Assembly (NCBI RefSeq): GCF_000757385.1
Contig: NZ_JRHH01000002.1
Span: forward strand, 434,001 to 498,000
Source: Flavobacterium aquatile LMG 4008 = ATCC 11947
GTDB taxonomy: Bacteria; Bacteroidota; Bacteroidia; Flavobacteriales; Flavobacteriaceae
Direction of reading: 5' to 3'
Length of the DNA stretch: 64,000 bases
Both the position numbers and the translations under genes were made by a program. Shown piece by piece: positions 1 to 8,312 of the stretch. The notes under the pieces are model-generated. The model did not search any database, was not told where the DNA came from, and saw nothing but the letters and a program-made list of their open reading frames with translations. Position 1 is the stretch's first letter. Every line of letters begins with the position of its first letter.

Positions 1-347
1 AAGTAAATTGGATTGTTTCCGACATTAATGAATTCTCTACCGACCTTAAATTTGATTTTTGGCATGATCGAGCTGTTTTCCATTTCCTAACAAACCAAGA
101 AAGTATAGATAAATATGTAGCACTAATTACAAAAGCGATAGCTGATAAGGGCAATTTTCTATTGGGTACATTTTCAGAAAACGGCCCACTAAAATGCAGC
201 GGTTTAGAAATAAAACAATATTCAGAACATCTAATGCGGCAAACATTTTACCAAAACTTTGATGCTTTAAAATGTTTTACTGAAAATCATATCACACCAT
301 TTAATACAATCCAAAATTTTCAGTTCTGTGGTTTTAGAAAGCGATAG
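1..347 (+). CDS. C-terminal part of a class I SAM-dependent methyltransferase (5' end outside window)
   Basis: The frame is open from base 3 and ends at TAG 345-347, giving 114 visible residues. The segment DFWHDRAVFHFL near the left edge, then GNFLLGTFS and GLEIKQYS, is the pattern I associate with the second half of small Rossmann-fold methyltransferases of the TehB/thiopurine type. The SAM-binding glycine loop would lie in the missing N-terminal part, so the family call rests on the C-terminal half only. A strong hairpin terminator follows 20 bp after the stop, so it is not co-transcribed with the copper protein gene downstream. The substrate cannot be predicted. Confidence 0.6.
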   Translation, partial: VNWIVSDINEFSTDLKFDFWHDRAVFHFLTNQESIDKYVALITKAIADKGNFLLGTFSENGPLKCSGLEIKQYSEHLMRQTFYQNFDALKCFTENHITPFNTIQNFQFCGFRKR

Positions 348-365
348 AAAAAGTATGAATTTAAT

Positions 366-400
366 AAAAAATGTTTGCTGATTTTAGCAAACATTTTTTA
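366..400 (+). terminator. Intrinsic terminator after the methyltransferase gene
   Basis: Arms AAATGTTTGCT and AGCAAACATTT pair perfectly around a 6-base loop and are followed by a T run. It closes the partial methyltransferase unit. Confidence 0.8.
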
Positions 401-708
401 TTAATACAATTATCACACTAGTCTATTTGCTAATAGTCACATAATAAATTATTTATAAATTTTTTTCTTTATTTTTCGTTTCAATCTTTTAATTGTCTTT
501 TCAAATCTATTCTTAAAAAAAGCGCAATTTTTTATTTTATCAATGTTCTCTTAAAAAGTAAATTTTAGTATTTAAATTTTACAATTGCTATGAGTATTCG
601 AATGATTTTGAATGCTTATCAAATATTTATGCAAATAATTACTAAAGTTATGTAACAAAAAAATTGTAGTGCAAAATACCTTTGATGTATAACTAAAATA
701 AAAAAATT
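401..708. other. Non-coding AT-rich region with a candidate promoter for the Cys-rich protein
   Basis: About 310 bp without a credible gene. TACCTTTG at 677-684 matches the Bacteroidota -7 consensus TAnnTTTG and lies 24 bp before the start codon at 709. A perfect short dyad GTTA-TG-TAAC at 648-657 sits about 20 bp upstream of that box and could be an operator, but it is not the ATGA-N6-TCAT motif found at the denitrification promoters. I see nothing else in the stretch. Confidence 0.45.
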
Positions 709-1041
709 ATGAAAAATTATAATACTTACAAAAGTTGCATTGAAGCTTGTTTAAAATGTGCAGTGCTTTGCAATTATTGCGCTTCATCCTGCACAAAGGA
801 GGAAGATGTGAAAATGATGTCTCTGTGCATCCAACTTGATATGGAATGTTCAGCAATTTGCTATGCTGCAGCACAATTAATGAGTCTTGGCAGCGAAAGA
901 GCTAATGAAATCTGTAAAATTTGTGCAGGTATCTGTGAAGCTTGTGCAAAAGAATGTGCTAAACACGACAATGTACACTGTAAAGAATGTTCTGTAGCGT
1001 GCGAAAATTGTGCCATTGAATGCAGAAAAATGGTTGCTTAA
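709..1041 (+). CDS. Four-helix-bundle copper-binding (Csp/DUF326-type) Cys-rich protein
   Basis: A 110-residue protein without signal peptide containing 19 cysteines (10, 14, 17, 21, 24, 28, 40, 47, 51, 69, 72, 76, 79, 83, 91, 94, 98, 101, 105) in CxxxC/CxxC steps that put them on the same faces of helices. That is the layout of the cytosolic copper-storage protein family (Csp3, DUF326), whose four-helix bundle is lined with Cys and stores Cu(I). H86 and H90 could gate the open end. It is the first gene left of the nos operon, and NosZ needs about a dozen copper atoms per dimer, so a store or buffer for copper is a sensible role. It has its own promoter and no ATGA-N6-TCAT site. Family call is firm; the link to NosZ is inference. 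Confidence 0.8.
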   Translation: MKNYNTYKSCIEACLKCAVLCNYCASSCTKEEDVKMMSLCIQLDMECSAICYAAAQLMSLGSERANEICKICAGICEACAKECAKHDNVHCKECSVACENCAIECRKMVA

Positions 1042-1118
1042 ATTTCTAAATTATTATTCGCATACAATTTAAACCGCAGATAAACATCAACTTTAATCTG
1101 CAAAAAATAATTTGCTTT

Positions 1119-1132
1119 ATGATTCCAGTCAT
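1119..1132. promoter_or_regulatory. FNR/CRP-type operator of the nos operon
   Basis: Perfect dyad ATGA-TTCCAG-TCAT. It ends 23 bp before the candidate -7 box GACCTTTG (1156-1163), so its centre is at about -41.5 from the inferred start of transcription, the class II activator position. The ATG inside the dyad is in frame with the downstream cytochrome gene but is unlikely to be its start. Confidence 0.75.
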
Positions 1133-1155
1133 AAAATTCAACCATATTCTATTCA

Positions 1156-1163
1156 GACCTTTG
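1156..1163 (+). promoter_or_regulatory. -7 element of the nos promoter
   Basis: GACCTTTG fits the TTTG half of TAnnTTTG with one mismatch in the TA half. No -33 TTG is visible at the usual distance, as expected for a promoter that depends on an activator. The leader to the ATG at 1191 would be about 24 nt. Confidence 0.55.
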
Positions 1164-1190
1164 AAGTATTATTTTAAACAAAATCATATT

Positions 1191-1667
1191 ATGAAAAAAC
1201 TTGTATTATTAATTACCACAGCGTTTATATTGTTTTCATGTGGCAAAAAAGAAAAAGAGGGCGAGGAATATAATCCGTCTCCAACTACCGAAGAAACCGC
1301 CGCAACGGATCCATCTTCTTATGATCCTCAAAGAGGTGAAGGTAAATTTACAACTGTTGAACTTGGAGATGCCCTAGATGTAGCGATGGCTTCAAAAGGA
1401 GAAGAAGTTTCAAGTGTAAAATGCACCTCTTGTCATAAAACTACCGATGAAAAATTAGTAGGCCCAGGTTGGAAAGGTGTGACAGAAAGAAGAAAGCCAG
1501 AATGGATCATGAATTTTATTACCAATCCTGATCCAATGATTGACAAAGATCCAGAAGTACAAGCGCAACTAGAAATTTGCCTTGTTCGTATGCCAAATCA
1601 AGGTTTGGTTGATGATGAGGCTAGAAGTATTTTAGAATTCATGCGTAAAAATGACGGCGTAAAATAA
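1191..1667 (+). CDS. Lipoprotein monohaem cytochrome c of the nos operon (NosC-like)
   Basis: 158 residues beginning MKKLVLLITT with a lipobox ending at C17, an acidic low-complexity linker to about residue 60, and one haem-binding motif CTSCH (C78, C81, H82). M134 is the likely sixth ligand. The protein is predicted to be anchored in the periplasmic leaflet or outer membrane and to hand electrons to NosZ, as proposed for NosC cytochromes in clade II nos clusters. An in-frame ATG at 1119 would add 24 residues but would bury the signal sequence and lies inside the operator, so ATG 1191 is chosen. nosZ starts 57 bp downstream. The role as direct NosZ donor is inferred from position. Confidence 0.8.
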   Translation: MKKLVLLITTAFILFSCGKKEKEGEEYNPSPTTEETAATDPSSYDPQRGEGKFTTVELGDALDVAMASKGEEVSSVKCTSCHKTTDEKLVGPGWKGVTERRKPEWIMNFITNPDPMIDKDPEVQAQLEICLVRMPNQGLVDDEARSILEFMRKNDGVK

Positions 1668-1724
1668 AAATAACAAACTGTCATATTGGGTGAAAGCGAT
1701 AAGACGGTTTTTAATTTCAATAAG

Positions 1725-3710
1725 ATGAAAAATAAATTTATAAAAGCAGTTGTAGTTCTAATTTTAGGAAGTTCATTAATCACTTCTTGCAAACCTAAAA
1801 ATTCAGGTGATGTTGTAAGTGGCGACGCAGCACAAAAAGTATACGTTGCTCCAGGAAAATATGATGAATTTTACAACTTTGTTTCCGGAGGTTTTAGTGG
1901 TCAAATGAGTGTTTACGGTTTGCCCAGCGGTAGAATGTTGAAAGTTGTCCCTATTTTTTCGGTTGATCCTGAAAGTGGATGGGGTTTTAGCGAAGAAACC
2001 AAACCAATGTTAAATACTTCTGAAGGATTTATACCTTGGGATGATCAACATCACTTAGAGTTATCTCAAACTAATGGTGAAGTTGATGGTCGTTGGATAT
2101 TTGCAAACGCAAATAATACACCTCGTATAGCTCGTGTTGATTTAAAAAGATTTAAAACTGCTGAAATAATTGAGTTACCTAATTCTGCAGGAAATCACTC
2201 CTCTCCATTTATTACTGAAAATACAGAATATGTTGTTGCAGGTACGCGTTTTGGAATTCCAAGTGATTATGAAGATGGAGATGTACCAATAAATACCTAC
2301 AAACAAAATTTCAAAGCTCACATAAGTTTTATCAAGGTGGATAAAGAATCTGGTAAAATGGATTTATCGTTCCAGTTGCGTTTACCAGGTGTAAATTTCG
2401 ACCTTTCCCATGCAGGTAAAGGGAAATCGCATGGTTGGTTTTTCTTCACTTGTTACAATTCTGAACAAGCAAATACGCTTCTCGAAGTAAATGCTTCTCA
2501 AAATGATAAAGATTTTATTATGGCAGTGAATTGGAAAAAAGCCGAAGAGTACATTAAAGCGGGTAAAGGTAAAATTGAAAAAACAAAATATGCACACAAT
2601 ACTTGGAACGATGAAACGCACACAGGAACTTCTGTAATAAAAGATGAGGTTTTAGTTTTAGATGCCATGGCAATGAAAGACATCTGCTACTTAATGCCTT
2701 GTCCAAAATCGCCTCATGGTTGCGATGTAGATCCAACAGGTGAATATATTGTTGGTTCAGGAAAATTAGCCGCTTTAATTCCTGTTTTTAGTTTTGATAA
2801 AATGACTAAAGCTATTGCGAAAAAAGATTATGAAGGTAATTATGAAGGAATTCCTGTTCTAAAATACAAATCTGTTCTTTATGGTGAAGTTCAAAAGCCA
2901 GGTTTAGGGCCATTGCACACCGAATTTGACGGAAAAGGAAATGCCTACACAACTTTCTTCGTATCTTCTGAAGTAGTAAAATGGGATATTAAAACATTAA
3001 AAGTTTTAGATAGAGTGCCAACATATTATTCTGTAGGTCATTTGTGTATTCCTGGAGGTGATTCTAAAAAACCGTTTGGAAAATATCTAATTGCTTATAA
3101 TAAAATTACAAAAGATAGATATTTACCAACTGGCCCTGAGTTAACACAATCGGCTCAATTATATGATATTAGTGGAGATAAAATGAAATTGTTGTTAGAT
3201 TTTCCAACTATTGGAGAACCGCACTATGCTCAAGCAGCTCCAGCCGATTTAATTCGAAATAATGGACAATTAAAATTCTATGACATTAAGAAAAACAACC
3301 ACCCACGAGTTGCCAAAGGCGAAAAAGAAACTAAAGTAGTTAGGGAAGGAAATAAAGTACACGTTTATATGACAATGATTCGTTCTCATTTCTCTCCGGA
3401 TAACATTGAAGGAATTAAAGTAGGTGATGATGTATATTTTCATATTACAAATCTAGAACAAGACTGGGATGTTCCTCACGGTTTCTCAATTAGAAGAGCT
3501 CAAACGGCAGAATTACTAATAATGCCAGGAGAAACCGCTACATTAAATTGGAAACCTACCAAAGTTGGAATGGTTCCTTTCTATTGCACCGATTTCTGTA
3601 GTGCATTACATCAAGAAATGTCAGGATACATTAGAGTTTCTCCTGCAGGAAGTAATGTGCCAATCAGTTATAGTTTAGGTACTAATTTACCTGCTTCTTC
3701 TACAAAATAA
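1725..3710 (+). CDS. nosZ: Nitrous-oxide reductase, clade II, lipoprotein-like Sec signal
   Basis: Catalyses N2O + 2 e- + 2 H+ to N2 + H2O in the periplasm. 661 residues from ATG 1725. The N-terminus MKNKFIKAVVVLILGSSLITSC has no twin-arginine motif and looks Sec-exported with a Cys lipobox, the hallmark of clade II (atypical) NosZ. The beta-propeller carries the DDQHH motif (H109, H110) for CuZ. The cupredoxin end carries the CuA set: H585, C621, C625, H629 and M632 in CTDFCSALHQEM. An in-frame ATG at 1686 would add 13 hydrophilic residues ahead of the signal peptide and is rejected. Preceded by a cytochrome c and followed by a terminator hairpin, then nosB/L/D/F/Y. All catalytic motifs are present, so it should be functional. 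Confidence 0.97.
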   Translation: MKNKFIKAVVVLILGSSLITSCKPKNSGDVVSGDAAQKVYVAPGKYDEFYNFVSGGFSGQMSVYGLPSGRMLKVVPIFSVDPESGWGFSEETKPMLNTSEGFIPWDDQHHLELSQTNGEVDGRWIFANANNTPRIARVDLKRFKTAEIIELPNSAGNHSSPFITENTEYVVAGTRFGIPSDYEDGDVPINTYKQNFKAHISFIKVDKESGKMDLSFQLRLPGVNFDLSHAGKGKSHGWFFFTCYNSEQANTLLEVNASQNDKDFIMAVNWKKAEEYIKAGKGKIEKTKYAHNTWNDETHTGTSVIKDEVLVLDAMAMKDICYLMPCPKSPHGCDVDPTGEYIVGSGKLAALIPVFSFDKMTKAIAKKDYEGNYEGIPVLKYKSVLYGEVQKPGLGPLHTEFDGKGNAYTTFFVSSEVVKWDIKTLKVLDRVPTYYSVGHLCIPGGDSKKPFGKYLIAYNKITKDRYLPTGPELTQSAQLYDISGDKMKLLLDFPTIGEPHYAQAAPADLIRNNGQLKFYDIKKNNHPRVAKGEKETKVVREGNKVHVYMTMIRSHFSPDNIEGIKVGDDVYFHITNLEQDWDVPHGFSIRRAQTAELLIMPGETATLNWKPTKVGMVPFYCTDFCSALHQEMSGYIRVSPAGSNVPISYSLGTNLPASSTK

Positions 3711-3715
3711 ATCAT

Positions 3716-3747
3716 AAAAGGGAGCAATTCAAATTGCTCCCTTTTTT
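3716..3747 (+). terminator. Hairpin terminator/attenuator directly after nosZ
   Basis: GGGAGCAAT and ATTGCTCCC form a GC-rich stem flanked by A and T runs. The next gene starts 13 bp later on the same strand with no obvious promoter of its own, so this is likely a partial terminator that makes nosZ mRNA more abundant than the accessory genes, or an mRNA 3'-end stabiliser. Confidence 0.8.
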
Positions 3748-3759
3748 ACATCTCAAAAA

Positions 3760-4344
3760 ATGAAAATTTCAAATTTAACGGCTTTATCAAAAGTGATGCT
3801 TTTGGTTGCTGGATTGCTTTTTATAGGTTCATTATTTGTTCCAATGTGGCGCATTGAACTCGAAGCACCTCAATATCCAGAAGGTCTTGTTCTACAATTG
3901 CACGCCAACAAAATTGGCGGAGATGTTGACATCATCAACGGATTAAATCACTACATAGGAATGGCAACTTTACATTCCGAAAACTTTCTTGAATTCACTA
4001 TTTTGCCCTATATTTTTGGTGTATTTGCGATTATTTCGCTAGTATTAATCTTTATAAATAATCGTAAGGCTGTTTTAGTATTCTTTACTTTTTTTGTTCT
4101 TTTTGTTATTCTTGCAGGAATTGATTTTTACAGATGGAATTATGAATATGGACACAATCTTGATCCAAATGCTGCTATAAAAGTTCCTGGAATGGCTTAT
4201 CAACCTCCTCTAATTGGTTACAAACAACTATTAAATTTTGGAGCATATTCTATTCCAGATATTGGTGGATGGATGCTAACTGGTGCAGGGGTTTTATTAT
4301 TCTTAGTAATCTTAAAAGAATTTAAATTTAAAAAATCTATATAA
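3760..4344 (+). CDS. Four-TM membrane protein of the nos operon (NosB-like)
   Basis: 194 residues with membrane segments at about 13-29, 81-98, 105-121 and 170-186. Between the first two lies a periplasmic loop of about 50 residues with WRIELEAPQYPEG and two conserved-looking His (HANKIGG, LNHYIG). A polytopic protein of unknown function, called NosB in epsilonproteobacterial clade II clusters, occupies the same place between nosZ and nosL/nosD; I assign this gene by position and size, not by a diagnostic motif. The stop is directly followed by the nosL ATG (no gap), so they are translationally coupled. Function is unknown; a role in NosZ electron supply or maturation is only inferred. Confidence 0.55.
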   Translation: MKISNLTALSKVMLLVAGLLFIGSLFVPMWRIELEAPQYPEGLVLQLHANKIGGDVDIINGLNHYIGMATLHSENFLEFTILPYIFGVFAIISLVLIFINNRKAVLVFFTFFVLFVILAGIDFYRWNYEYGHNLDPNAAIKVPGMAYQPPLIGYKQLLNFGAYSIPDIGGWMLTGAGVLLFLVILKEFKFKKSI

Positions 4345-4764
4345 ATGAAATGGTTATCCTTTTTTTCAATCTTTTTTTTATCAATTTCTTGTGCAAATAA
4401 GGAAGTAGTCCCTATCAATTTAAATACAGATGGTTGCGATTTTTGTAAAATGAAAATTGCGGATGGAAAATTTGGTGCCGAATTGATAACTTCAAAAGGT
4501 AGAATCTACAAATTTGATGATATGCACTGCATGGTTAACTATCACAAAGAAAATAAAGATGTTCAAGTTCACTCGTTTTACATTCATGATTACAACCAGA
4601 ACAACGGATTAATTCCAGCAGAAACAGCTTTTTACATAAAAGGAGGAGAAATTAATAGTCCTATGCACGGAAACATCATTGCTGTTAAAACAAACAAAGA
4701 AGCACAAATAATAGCTCAAAAATTAAAAGCTAATCCAATTTTGTGGCAAGAAATAATCAAATAA
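4345..4764 (+). CDS. nosL: NosL copper chaperone lipoprotein
   Basis: 139 residues with a lipoprotein signal (Cys 16). The NosL copper site is visible: CDFCKM (C31, C34, M36) and FDDMHCM (M60, H61, C62, M63). NosL is an outer-facing lipoprotein that delivers Cu(I) to apo-NosZ together with the NosDFY complex. It starts at the base after the nosB-like stop and is followed after one base by nosD, so all are one transcript. Length and motifs are typical. Confidence 0.93.
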   Translation: MKWLSFFSIFFLSISCANKEVVPINLNTDGCDFCKMKIADGKFGAELITSKGRIYKFDDMHCMVNYHKENKDVQVHSFYIHDYNQNNGLIPAETAFYIKGGEINSPMHGNIIAVKTNKEAQIIAQKLKANPILWQEIIK

Positions 4765-4765
4765 A

Positions 4766-5992
4766 ATGAAATATCTAGTAGCGTTTCTTTTTTTATCCTT
4801 TTCACTACATGCAACAACTATTCATGTGGGAAAAAAGTATACGGTAAAATCAGTAAAAAAAGGTATTGCATTAGCCAAAGTTGGTGACACAGTCATAGTA
4901 CATGGCGGACTTTACAGAGAAGGAAATATATCAATTAAGAAAAAGATTGTTTTTCTCGGCAAAAATTTACCAATATTAGATGGCCAAAAAAAACATGAAG
5001 TTTTATCAATTTATGCTGATAGCGTGGTGGTTGATGGTTTTAAAATTATCAAATCGGCTTATGCAACAATTACTGATCCATGTGGCATAAAAGTGTATAA
5101 CAGAAATCATGTGATTATTCAAAATAATGTTTTGGACGACAATTTTTTTGGTATTTATTTACAAAACTGTCAAAGCTGCACCATAAAAAATAATTATCTA
5201 CGAGCATATGGCAAAGAAGAACAGCAACTTGGTAATGGAATTCACTGCTGGAAATCGAACGATATTTTAATTATTGCTAATCGAATTGATGGGCATCGAG
5301 ACGGAATTTACTTCGAGTTTGTTTACGACTCTTTAATTTGGCGCAACATAAGCGTAAATAATATTCGTTACGGTTTACATTTTATGTTTTCACATAGTGA
5401 TACTTACATCACAAATGTTTTTAAGAAAAATGGAGCAGGTGTTGCTGTGATGTATACGAAAAATGTAAAAATGTTCAACAACTATTTTGAAGAAAATTGG
5501 GGTGATTCTGCCTATGGTTTATTGCTAAAAGATATATCAGATAGTTATATATTTAATAATCGATTTGCTCGAAATACTTCAGGAATATACATGGAAGGTA
5601 CTTCAAGAATCAAGGTTGAGAAGAATATTTTTGAATCGAATGGTTGGGGAATGAAAATTCAAGCAAGTTGTATGGATAACGAAATTGTGAATAATAATTA
5701 TTTAAAAAACACATTTGATATTAGCACAAACGGAAGTTTGGTTTTAAACTCGTTTAATTCAAATTATTGGGATAAATATGAAGGATATGATTTAGATAAA
5801 AACGGAATAGGTGATGTTCCTTATCATCCATTAAGTTTGTTTGCAGTTTTGACAGAAAAAACACCTTCTGCGATGTTACTATACCGAAGTTTTATGATAA
5901 CTCTTTTAGATAAATCAGAGAAAGTTTTACCAAGTATAACACCAGATAATTTTATAGATAAAACGCCATTAATGAAATCGCTGCCATTATGA
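4766..5992 (+). CDS. nosD: NosD periplasmic copper-binding beta-helix protein
   Basis: 408 residues with a Sec signal (about 1-16) and then a right-handed beta-helix built of parallel repeats. Repeated N-N and G-I-Y/L turns (NNVLDDNFFGIYLQN, NNYLRAYGK, NNYFEENWGDS, NNRFARNTSGIYME) mark the NosD/CASH family. A C-terminal segment of about 60 residues after the NYWDKYEGYDLD motif fits the family. NosD docks on the NosFY ABC transporter and passes copper from NosL to NosZ. It overlaps nosF by four bases (ATGA). Confidence 0.93.
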   Translation: MKYLVAFLFLSFSLHATTIHVGKKYTVKSVKKGIALAKVGDTVIVHGGLYREGNISIKKKIVFLGKNLPILDGQKKHEVLSIYADSVVVDGFKIIKSAYATITDPCGIKVYNRNHVIIQNNVLDDNFFGIYLQNCQSCTIKNNYLRAYGKEEQQLGNGIHCWKSNDILIIANRIDGHRDGIYFEFVYDSLIWRNISVNNIRYGLHFMFSHSDTYITNVFKKNGAGVAVMYTKNVKMFNNYFEENWGDSAYGLLLKDISDSYIFNNRFARNTSGIYMEGTSRIKVEKNIFESNGWGMKIQASCMDNEIVNNNYLKNTFDISTNGSLVLNSFNSNYWDKYEGYDLDKNGIGDVPYHPLSLFAVLTEKTPSAMLLYRSFMITLLDKSEKVLPSITPDNFIDKTPLMKSLPL

Positions 5993-6732
5993 TTGAAATT
6001 AAAAATATAAACAAAAAGTTCGGAAAATTAGAAGTGCTGAAAAGCGTCAATCTTTCATGCAAAAGTGGAGAATGTATTGCGCTAATCGGACCAAATGGTT
6101 GCGGAAAAACAACATTGATAAAATCAATTCTCGGAATGGTTTTACTTGATAAAGGTTCGATTGAATTTAACGGAAAATCGATTTTAGGAGAATATATATA
6201 TCGAGAAAATATTGGTTATATGCCCCAAATTGGACGTTATCCTGATAATATGACCATAGGACAAATCATCGATATGATTAAAAAAATCAGGAATTCTAAT
6301 CATGATTTAGATGAAGATTTATTAAATGCATTTGAATTAGAAAAAATGTTCGACAAGCAAATGCGAACACTTTCGGGTGGAACAACTCAAAAAGTGAGTG
6401 CTGTTTTAGCTTTTTTATTCAATCCCGAGGTATTGATTTTAGATGAACCAACGGCAGGTTTAGATCCATTGGCTTCCGAAATTTTGAAAGAAAAAATCAT
6501 TAAAGAAAAAGAAAAAGGAAAACTCATTTTTATAACATCGCATTTATTAAGCGAATTAGATGATTTGGTTACCGAAATTATTTTTATGCAAGATGGCGAA
6601 GTTCATTTTCATAAAAAAGTGGCTGATTTAAAATCTGAAACCAATGAAACTAAAATTTCTAAAGCTATAGCAAGTATTCTAAAACAAAGACAACCCGGAA
6701 CTCCAAATCCGAAACTCGAAATTGTATCATGA
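5989..6732 (+). CDS. nosF: NosF ABC transporter ATPase
   Basis: 247 residues. Walker A GPNGCGKTT (about 34-42), ABC signature LSGGT (about 128-132), Walker B VLILDEPTAGLDP, and the switch His in TSHLLSEL are all present. It powers the NosDFY machine that remodels NosD for copper loading of NosZ. The start codon overlaps the nosD stop and its stop overlaps the nosY start (both ATGA), implying tight translational coupling and fixed stoichiometry. Confidence 0.93.
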   Translation: MIEIKNINKKFGKLEVLKSVNLSCKSGECIALIGPNGCGKTTLIKSILGMVLLDKGSIEFNGKSILGEYIYRENIGYMPQIGRYPDNMTIGQIIDMIKKIRNSNHDLDEDLLNAFELEKMFDKQMRTLSGGTTQKVSAVLAFLFNPEVLILDEPTAGLDPLASEILKEKIIKEKEKGKLIFITSHLLSELDDLVTEIIFMQDGEVHFHKKVADLKSETNETKISKAIASILKQRQPGTPNPKLEIVS

Positions 6733-7496
6733 ACAGAATAATAAAAATCATATTACTCGATATTTTAAAAAGCAAAATAGTATTAGCTTACACTTTCATT
6801 TTAGCTATTCTGTCATGGAGTTCATTTGCATTAGAGGACAATTCCGCCAAAGGAATATTAACTATTTTGAACGTAATATTATTCACGGTACCTTTAGTTT
6901 CAATACTTTTCGCAACTATTTATTTATACAACAGTTCCGAATTTATTGAGCTTTTATTAAGTCAACCCATCAAACGAAGAAAAATATGGATAAGCTTATT
7001 TCTAGGACTTTCCATCTCAATGATTATTGCTTTTTTTGTTGGTGCCGGAATTCCGTTATTAGTAAATTCACCAGATAGTGTAGGAATTATAATGTTGCTT
7101 AATGGTTGTTTGATAACAGTAATTTTTACAGCATTAGCATTTTTAAGTTCCATTCTAACAAGAGATAAAGCTAAAGGAATAGGAATTGCAATTATGACTT
7201 GGTTGTTTTTTGCCTTGCTTTTTGACGGATTGGTTTTGTTTTTATTATTTCAATTTCAAGATTATCCAATCGAAAATGCAATGGTAGGAATCACAGCTTT
7301 TAGCCCAATTGATTTGGCACGTATTCAAATTTTGTTGCATCTTGATGTCTCTGCAATGATGGGTTACACGGGTGCGATTTTTAAAGACTTTTTCGGAACT
7401 TCAACAGGATTGATTGTTTCTTTCTTATTGTTAAGTTTATGGGCAATTATCCCGTTTTTTATTTCTTTAAGAAAATTTAATAATAAAGATTTGTAA
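6729..7496 (+). CDS. nosY: NosY ABC transporter permease
   Basis: 255 residues with six predicted membrane spans, a PIKRRKIWISL coupling segment after the second span, and the overall layout of ABC-2 type permeases. With NosF and NosD it forms the maturation complex for the CuZ centre. Identification rests on topology and on its place after nosF (four-base overlap). The stop is followed one base later by the globin gene. Confidence 0.9.
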   Translation: MNRIIKIILLDILKSKIVLAYTFILAILSWSSFALEDNSAKGILTILNVILFTVPLVSILFATIYLYNSSEFIELLLSQPIKRRKIWISLFLGLSISMIIAFFVGAGIPLLVNSPDSVGIIMLLNGCLITVIFTALAFLSSILTRDKAKGIGIAIMTWLFFALLFDGLVLFLLFQFQDYPIENAMVGITAFSPIDLARIQILLHLDVSAMMGYTGAIFKDFFGTSTGLIVSFLLLSLWAIIPFFISLRKFNNKDL

Positions 7497-7497
7497 A

Positions 7498-7869
7498 ATG
7501 AAAACAGATATTAGAAATAGAAAAGACATCGAAAAACTAGTAAATGCTTTCTACGAGAAAATAAAAACAGATGAAGTTATTGGCTATCTATTTACCGATG
7601 TTGCCAATGTAAATTGGGAATTACATTTGCCAAAAATGTATAACTTTTGGGAGAATATTCTTTTTTATACAGCAAATTATGAAGGCAATCCAATGGCGAA
7701 ACACAAAGCATTACACGAAAAAAGCACCATGACTAAAGCGCATTTTCAGCATTGGATTGATGTTTTTAATAAAACTGTAGATGCACTTTATGAAGGGACG
7801 AAAGCAGAAGAAATAAAAAATAGAGCCATGAATATTGCCACAGCCATGATGTATAAAACTCTTTCTTGA
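7498..7869 (+). CDS. Group III truncated haemoglobin
   Basis: 123 residues. The motifs FYEKIKTD (B10 Tyr 19 in LVNAFYEKI), FWENILFYTANYEGNPM and H-x8-HFQHW (proximal His around 82) identify the group III (P-type) 2-on-2 globin family. Such proteins bind NO or O2 at haem in the cytoplasm. Its position as part of the nos operon (one base after nosY) suggests NO detoxification or sensing during denitrification; that role is inferred from context. The stop TGA overlaps the next gene's ATG (TGATG). Confidence 0.88.
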   Translation: MKTDIRNRKDIEKLVNAFYEKIKTDEVIGYLFTDVANVNWELHLPKMYNFWENILFYTANYEGNPMAKHKALHEKSTMTKAHFQHWIDVFNKTVDALYEGTKAEEIKNRAMNIATAMMYKTLS

Positions 7870-8312
7870 TGCTTCATCAAATCTATTTAATATTGCATTT
7901 ATTAGCCGCTAGTATTTGGATTGGCGGACATTTGTTTTTGTCAATTCGATTTTTACCCGAAGCTTTTAAAAAGAAAGATATTTCAATTCTGACTGATTTC
8001 CGTCTTAAATTTGGTAAAATCGGAATGCCTTCTTTATTTATTTTAGTCATCACAGGAATTCTTTTGGCTTATGATTATGATGTTCCAATTTCTAAATGGT
8101 TTTCCTTTTCAAGTCCAATTGAAAAGATTGTTTCTATAAAATTACTATTGCTTTTTACTTCACTGGCTTTGGCGGTTCATTCCCAGAAATTTGTTTTCCC
8201 AAAGTTAACTTCAGAGAAAATGATGCCTGTAATTATTGAAATTATCACTATAACTTTAATTGGAGTTACTATGCTGATTTTAGGAAGTTTGGTTCGAGTA
8301 GGAGGAATTTAA
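7869..8312 (+). CDS. CopD-like four-TM membrane protein
   Basis: 147 residues from ATG 7869 with four membrane spans. The N-terminal LHLLAASIWIGGHLFL and the internal KFGKIGMPSLFILVITGILLAYDY match the CopD/DUF2269-like family of copper-resistance and haem-binding membrane proteins, where conserved His in the helices can hold haem b or copper. A TTG one codon upstream is possible, but ATG overlaps the globin stop (TGATG) as in coupled genes. Last gene of the nos operon; its end overlaps the convergent nadB by 33 bp. Role inferred: copper or electron handling. Confidence 0.65.
   Translation: MLHQIYLILHLLAASIWIGGHLFLSIRFLPEAFKKKDISILTDFRLKFGKIGMPSLFILVITGILLAYDYDVPISKWFSFSSPIEKIVSIKLLLLFTSLALAVHSQKFVFPKLTSEKMMPVIIEIITITLIGVTMLILGSLVRVGGI

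Noticed and set aside
648..657. GTTATGTAAC as another member of the FNR-type motif set
   Set aside because: Different half-site and not at the 22-23 bp distance from the -7 box.
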